From assembly GCA_028681035.1 (NCBI GenBank), contig JAQUJJ010000082.1, positions 1-16,472 on the forward strand: 16,472 bases of DNA, written 5' to 3'. The notes under the pieces were generated by a model, which worked only from the letters and a program-made list of their open reading frames with translations, searched no databases and was not told the DNA's origin. Of this stretch, positions 7,434-15,264 are shown in pieces. Position 1 is the stretch's first letter, and every line of letters starts with the position of its first letter. Origin of the DNA: Candidatus Cloacimonadota bacterium (GTDB taxonomy: Bacteria; Cloacimonadota; Cloacimonadia; Cloacimonadales; Cloacimonadaceae). A program made the position numbers and the translations under genes.

Positions 7434-7800
7434 CTCTAAAACTGCCCGTAGCTATACCAATTAGATCGATCAGAGCCCAGATCCCACATCCCCCCCCAGT
7501 CAAGAGCTGCACCACCCCTATACCCGTGTGACCGGTATAAAAACGATGAATGCCAAGCCCACCTAAAAATACGCATAACAAAAGCGTGGTAAGCCAATCT
7601 TTCTGTTCGGAATTTATGCGTTCCTGCGTGCTCTGAGAGGAGTGCAAAGCTACTCCGCAACTTGTGCATATTTCAGCTGTTTCGTGTACGCTGCCACCAC
7701 AATTCCTACAGAACTTTCTGTGGATTTTGGGACTCGCTCCACATTTCATACAGGCCACTGCGTTAGCATCTACGGGGTTTCCGCAATTTGTACAGTACAT
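7402..7800 (-). CDS. Double zinc-ribbon TM2-domain membrane protein
   Basis: 132 residues. Two zinc ribbons stand in tandem: C3-x2-C6 with C17-x2-C20, then C31-x2-C34 with C45-x2-C48. The C-terminal half is a TM2 domain, two membrane helices joined by a short turn, with [20 protein letters not shown] at about residues 80-99 and the second helix at about 104-117. TM2 proteins are widespread and mostly uncharacterised. The ATG at 7800 follows GGAG by 6 nt. It is the first gene of the group ending at 6709. The repeated ribbon architecture suggests protein or nucleic-acid contacts on the cytoplasmic side (inference). Confidence 0.88.
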   Translation of the reverse strand: MYCTNCGNPVDANAVACMKCGASPKIHRKFCRNCGGSVHETAEICTSCGVALHSSQSTQERINSEQKDWLTTLLLCVFLGGLGIHRFYTGHTGIGVVQLLTGGGCGIWALIDLIGIATGSFRDAQGNPLYKQ

Positions 7801-7872
7801 TTTGATCTCCTTTTTTGCCAGACTATTTGAGCAAGGTTTTAAGGTCCTTTCTGATTCATTTTGCGCTCTTTT

Positions 7873-7903
7873 TTCATATTTGAGAAAATTGTTTCGGTGT
7901 CAA
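7873..7903 (-). promoter_or_regulatory. Possible promoter of the TM2/DUF2752 group
   Basis: On the minus strand a perfect TTGACA (7903-7898) is followed by TATGAA (7878-7873), but the spacer is 19 bp, longer than usual. It lies about 75 bp upstream of the ATG at 7800. Confidence 0.35.
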
Positions 7904-8213
7904 GTAGTTTCTTCAAGATTCCCGTCAGGGGAAAAGATGAGGGTGAATAGACCGGCTGACTATCCCAGCCCATTTGCTGTAGTAGAGATGCCGTGCATAT
8001 AGCAGGAAAAAATCCTCTGATCTCCACGTCATCTCCAGCGTAAGCTATTCAGGAAGAGCGCTTGAGATTACGGGATAGAATGGCTAAAACGATAAGCAAG
8101 GAGCATATGAGACTCAGGTTCTGAAAAAAGAGGAAGATGTCCCAAATGGATTTTATGCTTGACAGAAATAGCAAGTTTTTAGCCTGTTTTTTCTAATTAT
8201 CAAGGAGCTCAAA
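7904..8213. other. Divergent intergenic region with two doubtful small frames
   Basis: The region separates the minus-strand TM2 group from the plus-strand DUF2238 gene. A TTGACA lies at 8159-8164, about 50 bp before the ATG at 8214, but no good -10 box follows at normal spacing. On the minus strand 8174-8049 a TTG-started frame of 41 codons encodes a hydrophobic segment (SLICSLLIVLAIL) with a basic end, and 8027-7839 a GTG-started frame of 62 codons has a GGAG 5 nt upstream. Neither resembles a known family, and I do not call either as a gene. Confidence 0.4.
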
Positions 8214-8927
8214 ATGAAAATATCAAGATCAGCCAAACTGGAGCGCAGCATGCGCTATGTGTTCATCGCACTATCGGCAATGGCGGTGATTTACAATCTG
8301 TTTACCCGCGAATGGGAAGTACTATTCTCGGCCGTACTCACCCTCATTCTGTTTATCCTGCCCTCGCTTTTGGCAAAGCGTTCGAAGATAAAGGTTCCAG
8401 CGGTATTTCAGATTGTAGTCCTGCTCTTCATCTTTGCTTCCATGTATCTGGGCGAAATCCATCACTATTTTTACCGCTATGCCTGGTGGGACACCATGCT
8501 GCATGCAAACTCCGCCATCATGCTGGCCTACATCGGCTTCCTTTTGATTTTTACTCTGAACCGTGACAAGCGGATGCATGTGCACCTGAGCCCTTTTTTC
8601 ATGGCCTTATTCAGTTTTTGTTTTGCCTTGGCTATGGGCAGTTTGTGGGAAATATTTGAGTTTGGCGCAGATGTTTTCTTAGGTGTAAATATGCAAAAAG
8701 CCAGAGGTTTGGAAGAGATCTATGGCGTATTTGATACCCGTCTGGGCGTGATCGATACCATGCGAGACCTGGTTGTGGACGCCGTCGGAGCGCTGCTTGT
8801 TTCCGTAGTCGGCTACTTTCACATGACCCACCGCAAGGATGCAGATGCCACATTTTGGGCCCCACACAAACAGTTCGTGGAAGCAAATCCCGATTTATTC
8901 GATAATCTGACCCCAAGCGAGGATTAG
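8214..8927 (+). CDS. DUF2238/YjdF-like integral membrane protein
   Basis: A 237-residue membrane protein with about six predicted helices (near residues 14-30, 34-53, 61-80, 96-115, 126-148, 186-203). Signature motifs of the DUF2238 (YjdF) family are visible: WDTMLHANSA at 92-101, GSLWEIFEF at 142-150 and DTMRDLVVDAVGAL at 181-194. The conserved acidic and histidine residues in the membrane hint at ion or substrate handling, but the family function is unknown. The soluble C-terminal tail ends in KQFVEANPDLFDN...; that tail is partly duplicated at 10611-10670. The ATG has GGAG 7 nt upstream. The glycosylase gene follows after 51 bp without a visible terminator, so the two may share a transcript. 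Confidence 0.85.
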   Translation: MKISRSAKLERSMRYVFIALSAMAVIYNLFTREWEVLFSAVLTLILFILPSLLAKRSKIKVPAVFQIVVLLFIFASMYLGEIHHYFYRYAWWDTMLHANSAIMLAYIGFLLIFTLNRDKRMHVHLSPFFMALFSFCFALAMGSLWEIFEFGADVFLGVNMQKARGLEEIYGVFDTRLGVIDTMRDLVVDAVGALLVSVVGYFHMTHRKDADATFWAPHKQFVEANPDLFDNLTPSED

Positions 8928-8978
8928 ACCGGTCGAGCCCACCAAGCACAATCCACATATAAGGCAAAGCTTTACTGC

Positions 8979-9641
8979 ATGAAAACAGATACAACTAAGC
9001 GCTTACAGGAGATATTTGAGCTCCTATGCGCAGAACATGGACGGCGTAACAAATGGTGGAGCGAAAGCATAGATGAGATCATCATCGGGGCTATTCTAAC
9101 GCAAAATACAAACTGGCTAAACGTGGAGAAATCCCTGACAAATCTGCGTGCGGCAGAAAAACTCGGCATGGTAGCACTGGCAAAAGCAGACGCAGTGGAA
9201 ATAGCAGAATTAATCCGCCCCTCGGGTTATCACAACAAGAAATCCAGGGTGCTGATAGACGTGTCCCAAGCTATATCGAACTATCAGGGTACTTACAATA
9301 CGGCAGATTTCCGTCACTGGCTCTTGTCTTTGAAGGGCATAGGCCCGGAAACGGCTGATTCTATTCTGCTTTATGGCTATAGGCTCCCTATTTTTGTGAT
9401 TGATGCCTATACCATCCGCATCTTTAGCCGTTTGGGTTTGTGTTCCGCCAAGATCAGCTATCACGAATTGCAACATTGGTTCATGCAGCATCTGCTGCCA
9501 GATACAGACCTGTACCGGGAGTACCATGCGCTGCTGATCAGCCATGCCAAAGCTTTCTGCCTGAAAAAACCGAAATGTGCTGCCTGCCCTCTGGTGGCAA
9601 TATGCTGCTATAGAAAAGATTTAGCACGGCAAGCCAGGTGA
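8979..9641 (+). CDS. Endonuclease III-related DNA glycosylase (MagIII/COG2231 type)
   Basis: A 220-residue HhH-GPD protein that probably excises damaged bases, such as alkylated purines, from DNA. Markers of the COG2231/MagIII branch are GAILTQNTNWLNVEK (37-51), LIRPSGYHNKKS (78-89) and LKGIGPETADSILLYG (118-133). The helix-hairpin-helix has Glu at 124 where bifunctional endonuclease III carries its lyase lysine, so a monofunctional glycosylase is expected. The probable catalytic aspartate is D142 in FVIDAYT. A C-terminal iron-sulfur loop is present, C194-x5-C200-x2-C203-x5-C209, one residue shorter in the first gap than in E. coli Nth. Ribosome site weak. Its stop overlaps the start of the next gene by 4 nt, implying coupled translation. 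Confidence 0.88.
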   Translation: MKTDTTKRLQEIFELLCAEHGRRNKWWSESIDEIIIGAILTQNTNWLNVEKSLTNLRAAEKLGMVALAKADAVEIAELIRPSGYHNKKSRVLIDVSQAISNYQGTYNTADFRHWLLSLKGIGPETADSILLYGYRLPIFVIDAYTIRIFSRLGLCSAKISYHELQHWFMQHLLPDTDLYREYHALLISHAKAFCLKKPKCAACPLVAICCYRKDLARQAR

Positions 9642-10609
9642 GACCAGTGGATCTATCCCTGTTGCACAGCACTATACGGCCCATATATGATGATGCTACT
9701 CTGCTACAGTTTCAGGACTTGGCCAGAGGCCTAAAGACAGATGAATCGCTGAACAGTATAAAGCTCGACCCCTATTGGCCAAAGTGGGATTCACCCTGGT
9801 GGAAAGCTGTGTTGCTGCTTGAATGCGGACAGGCAGAAATGATTCCCAGGCGCTTTATCGACACCCTCATTGTTACTGTCGATGCGCATTATCTGCATAC
9901 TTTTCCCGTGCAGGAAAGCCAGATTCCCGAAAGTTGTGATCCTTACCGGCACATCACCTGCCACTGCGCTTTGGGCACACTTTGCCAACTGATGGTGGCT
10001 TGTGGGGAAAAGGTTTTTAAGAGACTTCCCTGGGTTTATGAATGGTTTATAATGTATCAGCTTCCGGATGGGGGTTATAACTGTGACGAATCTGCTTACG
10101 TAAATAGCCGGAAAAGCTCTTTTCTCTCCACCTTGCCCATGCTGGAAGCCCTGCTGGATATCTATGCTGCCACGAATGACACCAGGCTGGTGCCCTTATT
10201 ACAAGCAGGAGTCGATTACCTTTTAAGGCACCGCATATTTCGCAGCACAGCCGGTAAGATGGTTGATCCCACCTGGCTGGAGCTGAGCTTTCCCCGTTTT
10301 TATCATTATGATGTCTTGCGAGGGCTTGCCTTCGTGGTGAAGTGGGCTGGCATTACAGGTGCCAGGCTGGATATGAGCGTGCTAAACGAAAGCCTGCAGA
10401 TTGTCGCGAAACTGCTTGACCAGGATGGCTTCCTGTGCGTTGGGATCGATAATATCAGTGCAGAGGGCTCTTTGTACTATACTGAAGAGGGCTGGAAATG
10501 GGTTGATCATTCCGGAAACTTCCCCTGCCTCAGCGAACTCTGCAAGCCCGGCAACAGGTCAATTGCCTTAACGAAGCAGTGGCAAGAACTGATTGCCGCT
10601 ATCCTTTAA
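9638..10609 (+). CDS. Terpenoid-cyclase-fold (alpha/alpha toroid) protein, function unknown
   Basis: A 323-residue soluble protein starting at GTG within a GTGA overlap with the upstream glycosylase stop. Its pattern of paired helices and motifs such as YQLPDGGYNCDES (140-152) and FPRFYHYDVLRGL (218-230) resembles bacterial proteins annotated as prenyltransferase/squalene-cyclase-repeat or terpenoid cyclase-like. The QLPDGGY motif recalls the QW motif of that fold. The DxDD and DCTAE catalytic motifs of true triterpene cyclases are not seen, so cyclase activity is unlikely. Cysteines at 100, 108, 110, 116, 122 and 149 might bind metal, as in protein prenyltransferases, but this is speculation. 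The tight coupling with a DNA glycosylase suggests a shared role in damage response or simply shared expression. Confidence 0.65.
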   Translation: MRPVDLSLLHSTIRPIYDDATLLQFQDLARGLKTDESLNSIKLDPYWPKWDSPWWKAVLLLECGQAEMIPRRFIDTLIVTVDAHYLHTFPVQESQIPESCDPYRHITCHCALGTLCQLMVACGEKVFKRLPWVYEWFIMYQLPDGGYNCDESAYVNSRKSSFLSTLPMLEALLDIYAATNDTRLVPLLQAGVDYLLRHRIFRSTAGKMVDPTWLELSFPRFYHYDVLRGLAFVVKWAGITGARLDMSVLNESLQIVAKLLDQDGFLCVGIDNISAEGSLYYTEEGWKWVDHSGNFPCLSELCKPGNRSIALTKQWQELIAAIL

Positions 10610-10610
10610 C

Positions 10611-10670
10611 GCCCTCTGGGCTCTGCAGAAGCAGTCGGTCAAAGCAAATCCCGATCTATTCGACAAATAA
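10611..10670 (+). pseudogene. Relic of a second DUF2238 C-terminal tail
   Basis: Read from 10611 the frame encodes ALWALQKQSVKANPDLFDK and then stops at 10668-10670. It aligns without gaps to ATFWAPHKQFVEANPDLFDN of the membrane protein at 8214-8927 (bases 8847-8906), with the core GCAAATCCCGAT and TATTCGA identical in DNA. It has no start codon or upstream coding sequence; it begins two bases after the stop of the toroid gene, in a different frame. The simplest reading is that a DUF2238 copy once lay here and its front was lost or replaced, leaving the last 19 codons. Confidence 0.7.
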
Positions 10671-10734
10671 GATTTCAGAGCAGCTTCCCCATATTCGAAT
10701 TTCTGTTCAGGCCTGTACCTTAGGGTAATTCTTC

Positions 10735-10762
10735 TTGCTTTTTATGCCACTCTCTATATCAT
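10735..10762 (+). promoter_or_regulatory. Possible promoter of the copper ATPase gene
   Basis: TTGCTT (10735-10740) and TATCAT (10757-10762) are separated by 16 bp. The expected start of transcription, near 10769, falls inside the inverted repeat at 10764-10783. Both boxes are imperfect. Confidence 0.4.
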
Positions 10763-10763
10763 A

Positions 10764-10783
10764 TCTAATAGATAGATATTAGA
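10764..10783 (+). promoter_or_regulatory. Inverted repeat, candidate operator for copA
   Basis: TCTAATA-N6-TATTAGA is a perfect 7-bp inverted repeat ending 9 bp before the ATG of the copper ATPase and overlapping the AGAGGTG ribosome site. Placed at the predicted transcription start, it is well positioned for a repressor that senses copper (CopY, CsoR or ArsR type). It does not match the CopY cop-box TACANNTGTA, so the regulator is unknown. Confidence 0.5.
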
Positions 10784-10792
10784 GGTGTTAAA

Positions 10793-13015
10793 ATGCAATT
10801 ACAGATAGGAATAGATGGTATGCACTGCGCTTCTTGCAGTGCCAACGTGGAAAAAAGCGTTTCCGCCCTTCCCGGAGTTACAAGTGCGCATGTGAATTTG
10901 GCCCTGGAAGAAGCTATGGTAGAATTTGACGAAGGCAAGCTGGATCAGGAAGAGATCTTTGAGAGCATCGCAGCCTTGGGCTTCAAGGTGCGAGACACTT
11001 TGCATCTGGGCGAGGACGAACAGATTGCGAAGATGCATATTGCCAGAAAGCGCATGACTTTTAGCTGGATTATCACCGCCATTGTCATGGTTTTGATGAT
11101 CCCGCATATGTTGCCCCATTCAGTTTTTGGGGGACAGATATTTGGGCATCAAATTGATGCCTGGCTGATGTTTACACTCTCCCTGGTAGCCATGCTGTTT
11201 CCTGCCCGTGAGGTCTATATCTCCGCCTGGAAATCTCTGCGTTCCCGGGCGGCAAATATGGAAGTGCTGATCGCTATGGGCACCATCGCTTCGATCGTGG
11301 TTACCCCGCTTTCGCTGGTGGTGAAAGACATCTCCGCCCATGAATTTGCCGGCATTGCTGCCATGATCATCTCCTTCTACCTCACGGGGCGCTATCTGGA
11401 AAGCAAAGCCCGGGGCAAAGCGAGTGAAGCCCTGCGTAAATTGGTTTCTTTAGGAGCCAAAACCGCTTTATTGTTAGTAGATGGCGAGGAAGTAGAGACG
11501 CCCATTCACAAGATCAAAAGCGGCGATGTCTTCATCGTGAAACCAGGCACCAAGGTGCCCACCGATGGCGTGATCGTAAACGGTACCAGCTCTTTGGACG
11601 AATCCATTGCCACCGGAGAATCCCTGCCCGTCACCCGCTCTGCAGGCGACGCTGTCTTGGGCGCTACCATCAATCTGGAAGGCTATTTCCAAGCCAAAGC
11701 CACCAAGGTGGGCAGCGAGACTTTCTTGGCCCAAGTGATCAAAATGGTGAGCGATGCCCAGCACTCCAAAGTGCCCATCCAACTTCTGGCGGATAAAGTC
11801 ACCGCTATCTTTGTGCCCGTCATTATAGTATTGGCGTTAGTGGTATTCTTTTCCTGGCTGATCTTCCCTGGCTTCATGGCTGGCATAGCAGCTTTTATCA
11901 CCACTTTCATACCGCTCTCTCTGCCCGCAGAGGGACTTGCCGCAGCGCTGATGGCCACGATCGCCACCTTGGTGATCGCCTGTCCCTGCGCACTGGGTTT
12001 GGCTACGCCTACTGCATTGATGGTGGGCTCTGGCATAGGTGCAACGAACGGCATCCTGATCCGCAGCGGAGAAGCTTTGCAGCGCATGAAAGATGTGGAT
12101 ACCATACTTTTCGATAAAACCGGTACCCTCACCCACGGCAAGCCTGAACTGATCAAAATCCAGAGTCTGAAAGGCACAGATGATGAGAACCTGAGCCTGG
12201 CACACAGCCTGGAATCCCTGAGTGAGCACCCCCTGGCTCTTGCCATCAAAAACGCCGCTTTGACCCGCGGAATCAAAGCCTTGCCTACCGAAGAATTCCT
12301 GGCCAGTGCCGGACGTGGCATCAGCGCACAAATCGAGGGGAAAAAGTATCTGATGGGCAGCCTGAATTGGATGACTGAACTAGGTTTGGTCACACCAGAC
12401 CTGCCTGCGAATCAGGACTTGGCCTATGCCGGTAAGATCTATCTGGCCGATGAAGCTGGAGTCCTGGCCGCATTTTATGTGGCTGATACCATCAAAGCAG
12501 AAGCTTTTGAGATTGTGCAAACCCTTTCTAAACAGGGACTAAAACTCATTATGATGAGCGGCGATAATCAGGAAACCGCAGAGGCTATTGCCAAAAGTTG
12601 TGGCATCTCCGATGTGATGGCCAGCGTACTTCCTGCCGATAAAGCCCAAAAAGTCAAGGATTTACAGGCCCAAGGCCGTGTAGTGGCTATGATCGGAGAT
12701 GGGATCAATGACGCCCCGGCCCTCAAACAAGCAGATATCGGCATCGCTATGGGCATGGGTACAGATATTGCCATCGAAGCCGCTGATATCACCATCCTGA
12801 GAGGAGATTTGAGGCTCATTCCCCTGGCCCTGAGGCTCTCGAAACAGACCTTTGCCAAGATTCGGCAAAACTTGTTCTGGGCTTTCTTTTATAACCTTGT
12901 CGCCATTCCTCTGGCGGCGTTTGGGGTGCTGCATCCCGTGATCGCAGAGATGGCAATGGCACTCAGCTCCGTCACGGTGGTTACCAATGCCAATCTGCTG
13001 AGGCGCAAGTTTTAG
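10793..13015 (+). CDS. copA: Cu(I)-translocating P1B-type ATPase
   Basis: A 740-residue heavy-metal ATPase that exports Cu(I) from the cytoplasm using ATP. It starts with a single HMA domain with GMHCASC (Cys12, Cys15). Further motifs: phosphatase TGES at 274-277, the membrane metal-binding CPC at 397-399, phosphorylation site DKTGT at 441-445 (Asp441), SEHP at 477-480 in the nucleotide-binding domain, and GDGINDAP at 635-642. In helix 7 YN at 700-701 and in helix 8 MALSS at 722-726 complete the Cu(I)-type (P1B-1) signature, which separates it from zinc/cadmium pumps. Length is usual for a one-HMA CopA. No start problems: ATG with AGAGGTG upstream. It stands alone between an upstream relic and a strong terminator; no chaperone or regulator gene is adjacent. 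Confidence 0.95.
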   Translation: MQLQIGIDGMHCASCSANVEKSVSALPGVTSAHVNLALEEAMVEFDEGKLDQEEIFESIAALGFKVRDTLHLGEDEQIAKMHIARKRMTFSWIITAIVMVLMIPHMLPHSVFGGQIFGHQIDAWLMFTLSLVAMLFPAREVYISAWKSLRSRAANMEVLIAMGTIASIVVTPLSLVVKDISAHEFAGIAAMIISFYLTGRYLESKARGKASEALRKLVSLGAKTALLLVDGEEVETPIHKIKSGDVFIVKPGTKVPTDGVIVNGTSSLDESIATGESLPVTRSAGDAVLGATINLEGYFQAKATKVGSETFLAQVIKMVSDAQHSKVPIQLLADKVTAIFVPVIIVLALVVFFSWLIFPGFMAGIAAFITTFIPLSLPAEGLAAALMATIATLVIACPCALGLATPTALMVGSGIGATNGILIRSGEALQRMKDVDTILFDKTGTLTHGKPELIKIQSLKGTDDENLSLAHSLESLSEHPLALAIKNAALTRGIKALPTEEFLASAGRGISAQIEGKKYLMGSLNWMTELGLVTPDLPANQDLAYAGKIYLADEAGVLAAFYVADTIKAEAFEIVQTLSKQGLKLIMMSGDNQETAEAIAKSCGISDVMASVLPADKAQKVKDLQAQGRVVAMIGDGINDAPALKQADIGIAMGMGTDIAIEAADITILRGDLRLIPLALRLSKQTFAKIRQNLFWAFFYNLVAIPLAAFGVLHPVIAEMAMALSSVTVVTNANLLRRKF

Positions 13016-13043
13016 AGTTTGTACAACACTCCCACACAAAAGC

Positions 13044-13071
13044 AAAGGGCGTGATCACTCACGCCCTTTTT
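13044..13071. terminator. Strong bidirectional terminator
   Basis: AAAGGGCGTGA and TCACGCCCTTT form a perfect 11-bp stem around the 4-nt loop TCAC, with TT directly after it on the plus strand and TTTGCTTTTG on the minus strand. It serves the convergent copper ATPase (stop at 13015) and M3 peptidase (stop at 13086) genes. Confidence 0.93.
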
Positions 13072-13085
13072 CGCTATCTATTTAT

Positions 13086-15167
13086 TCATAAGAGGCCATC
13101 GCGTTTTAGCAAGGCATCGGCATCCAGTGCACGTCCCCTAAAGGCTTCAAAGAGCTCATCCGGAGAGAAGGCATTGCCTCTGGAGAGGATAAACTTACGG
13201 AAGTTCTGCGCATTTTCCTGATCGAAAATCCCGTGTTCTTTAAAGGCACTCCAGGCATCGGCATCCAAGGCTTCCGCCCATTTGTAAGAATAGTATCCTG
13301 CTGCGTAGCCTCCAGCAAAGATATGCGCAAAGGCGCAGGAGGTATTCGTGCCGGATACGGGCGGGAGCAATGTGAATCGTTCATTGGATTTCTTCTCAAA
13401 GACATCCACATCCTCGATTTTGGCGGGATCCGCAAGATGCCAGTCAAAGTCCAGATTGGCATAGCGCAATTGGCCGATATTGCCGGTGGCAGCATTGAAG
13501 TTCTTGGCTGCGATCACCTTGTCCAGCAGCTCTTTGGGCAGCGGCTCACCGGTCTGGTAATGGCGGGCAAAGAGATTCAGTGCCTCTTCTTCCAAGAGCC
13601 AGTTTTCCATGATCTGGCTGGGCAGTTCTACAAAGTCCCAGAGCACGGAAGTGCCTGATAAAGCATGATAATGCCCATCTGCCAGCAAGGAATGCAGGGC
13701 GTGGCCGAATTCGTGGAATACGGTCCTGGCTTCGTCCATGCGCAGCAGAGATGGGGTTTTGTCTGTGGAAGGAGTAAGGCTGCCCACTATCATCACCTGC
13801 GGTCTCCACATGCCATCGGCATACATGCCCTGGCCGTGCAAAGAACTCTTCCAGGCGCCACCGCGTTTGGTATCACGAGGGAAAAGATCGATATAGAGCA
13901 AACCCAAGTAACTGCCATCGGCGTCATGGGCTTCCCAAGTGGTCACATCTTCATGATACACAGGAACATCGTTCACCTGTTTCATGGTGATGCCATAGAT
14001 CTTATTGACCACGGTAAAGAGGCCGTTGATGACGTCTTCCACCTTGAACCAGGGTCTGAGCTCTTCCGGATCAAAATCAAAGAGCTTTTCTTTGAGCTTG
14101 TTGCTATAATAGCCCCAATCCCAGCTCTTGAGTTCGTCTATCCCATCCAGCTCTTTGGCCAGTTTGGCTACTGCATCACGTTCCTTTTGGGCTGCAGGAT
14201 AGGCGACCTCATAGATGCGGTCCAGGAAATCACGGGCGATCGGAACCGAGCCGGCCATGCGGTCTTCCAAGACATAGTCTGCATGATTCTCATAACCCAA
14301 GAGCAGGGCCCGCTCTTTTCTGAGCTCCAGAGTACGTTTGATCAAATCCTGATTATCCCATTCATCGTTGAAAGCGCGGGAAGAATAAGCTGTGGAGATC
14401 TTCTTGCGGGTCTCCCGGTTCTTGCAATAGGTGAGCAGCGGAGTCACGCTGGAGGGCTGCAGGCTAAAGCTCCAACCGCTTTCCTTGCCTTTCTTTTTGG
14501 CCAGAAATGCTGCCGCTTCCAAGGCGCCTTCCGGTATGCCTTCCACGTCTTTGGGGTCTGTGGTGTGCAGTTCAAAAGAGTTTGTAGCATTCAGCACATT
14601 ATCGCTAAAGCGGGGAGAAAGCTGGGCACTCTCCATGGCAATTTCGGTAAAGCGTTTCTTGTCTTCGTCTTTCAGCATGGCGCCGCCACGGATGAAGCTC
14701 TTATATTTGCGTTCGATCAGGCGATAGCGTTCGGCTTTTTTAAGCGCCTCTTTGTCGCTAAAATCTTTGGGAACAGTGGGTTTAGGCTTGCCCTTGACTT
14801 CGGCTTCGTACACCGCTTTGACCCGTTCAAAGATCTTGGGGTCGGTGGCAATGCTGGAGCCAAATTCTGCCAGCATGGAAGATATCTTCGGTGCCAGAGC
14901 CTTAAATTCGGCATCAGAATGAGCGCCCAAGAGATTAAAATACACCGTAGTGGCATAATCCAATTCCACACCGCCGTTATCCAGTGGCAGAATGGTGTTT
15001 TCGAAAGTAGGAGCTTCAGAATTGTTTTTCAGCTCCTCTATCTCTCTTCTTGCAATCTTCAGGCCTTCTTCAATGGCGGGCATGTAGTGTTCCAATCTGA
15101 CTTCGTCAAAGGGAATAGCCTTCAGGCGATGGGTGTTTTCTTTGCGTAATAAGGGGTTAACTTGCAT
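13086..15167 (-). CDS. M3 family zinc metallopeptidase, Dcp/oligopeptidase A-like
   Basis: A 693-residue peptidase that would trim short peptides in the cytoplasm, probably as peptidyl-dipeptidase Dcp. The N-terminus NPLLRKENTH...HYMPAIEEGL...EAPTFENTI is typical of M3A enzymes. The zinc site is HEFGH at 485-489 (His485, Glu486, His489), with third ligand Glu514 in FVELPSQ, at the same 29-residue spacing as in E. coli Dcp. The substrate-binding tail AHIFAGGYAAGYYSYKWAE is present. Length matches the family and no signal peptide is seen. The ATG follows GGAGAGG closely. It has its own promoter and ends at the shared terminator. Dcp versus oligopeptidase A cannot be settled by eye, so no symbol is given. 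Confidence 0.93.
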   Translation of the reverse strand: MQVNPLLRKENTHRLKAIPFDEVRLEHYMPAIEEGLKIARREIEELKNNSEAPTFENTILPLDNGGVELDYATTVYFNLLGAHSDAEFKALAPKISSMLAEFGSSIATDPKIFERVKAVYEAEVKGKPKPTVPKDFSDKEALKKAERYRLIERKYKSFIRGGAMLKDEDKKRFTEIAMESAQLSPRFSDNVLNATNSFELHTTDPKDVEGIPEGALEAAAFLAKKKGKESGWSFSLQPSSVTPLLTYCKNRETRKKISTAYSSRAFNDEWDNQDLIKRTLELRKERALLLGYENHADYVLEDRMAGSVPIARDFLDRIYEVAYPAAQKERDAVAKLAKELDGIDELKSWDWGYYSNKLKEKLFDFDPEELRPWFKVEDVINGLFTVVNKIYGITMKQVNDVPVYHEDVTTWEAHDADGSYLGLLYIDLFPRDTKRGGAWKSSLHGQGMYADGMWRPQVMIVGSLTPSTDKTPSLLRMDEARTVFHEFGHALHSLLADGHYHALSGTSVLWDFVELPSQIMENWLLEEEALNLFARHYQTGEPLPKELLDKVIAAKNFNAATGNIGQLRYANLDFDWHLADPAKIEDVDVFEKKSNERFTLLPPVSGTNTSCAFAHIFAGGYAAGYYSYKWAEALDADAWSAFKEHGIFDQENAQNFRKFILSRGNAFSPDELFEAFRGRALDADALLKRDGLL

Positions 15168-15204
15168 TTCCTCTCCTTTATCCTCTTAATATTAGTTTAC
15201 AGAC

Positions 15205-15233
15205 AAGATAAATCAATGCAGCTCTTAAGTCAA
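15205..15233 (-). promoter_or_regulatory. Promoter of the M3 peptidase gene
   Basis: On the minus strand TTGACT (15233-15228) and TATCTT (15210-15205) are spaced by exactly 17 bp, each close to consensus. Transcription would start near 15198, about 30 nt before the ATG. This suggests the peptidase is expressed independently of the helicase gene upstream. Confidence 0.65.
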
Positions 15234-15264
15234 TATTTATCCTGCCTTGGGCTGATCATTTTGG

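Noticed and set aside
7839..8027. 62-codon minus-strand frame with GTG start and GGAG upstream
   Set aside because: No family resemblance and it runs across the promoter region of the TM2 gene. A good ribosome site alone is not enough.
11683..12393. 236-codon minus-strand frame inside the copper ATPase gene
   Set aside because: Antisense shadow of a strongly supported gene; composition follows the ATPase codons.
13665..15149. 494-codon plus-strand open frame opposite the M3 peptidase
   Set aside because: It is the antisense shadow of a clearly recognised peptidase gene, without its own ribosome site or family motifs.
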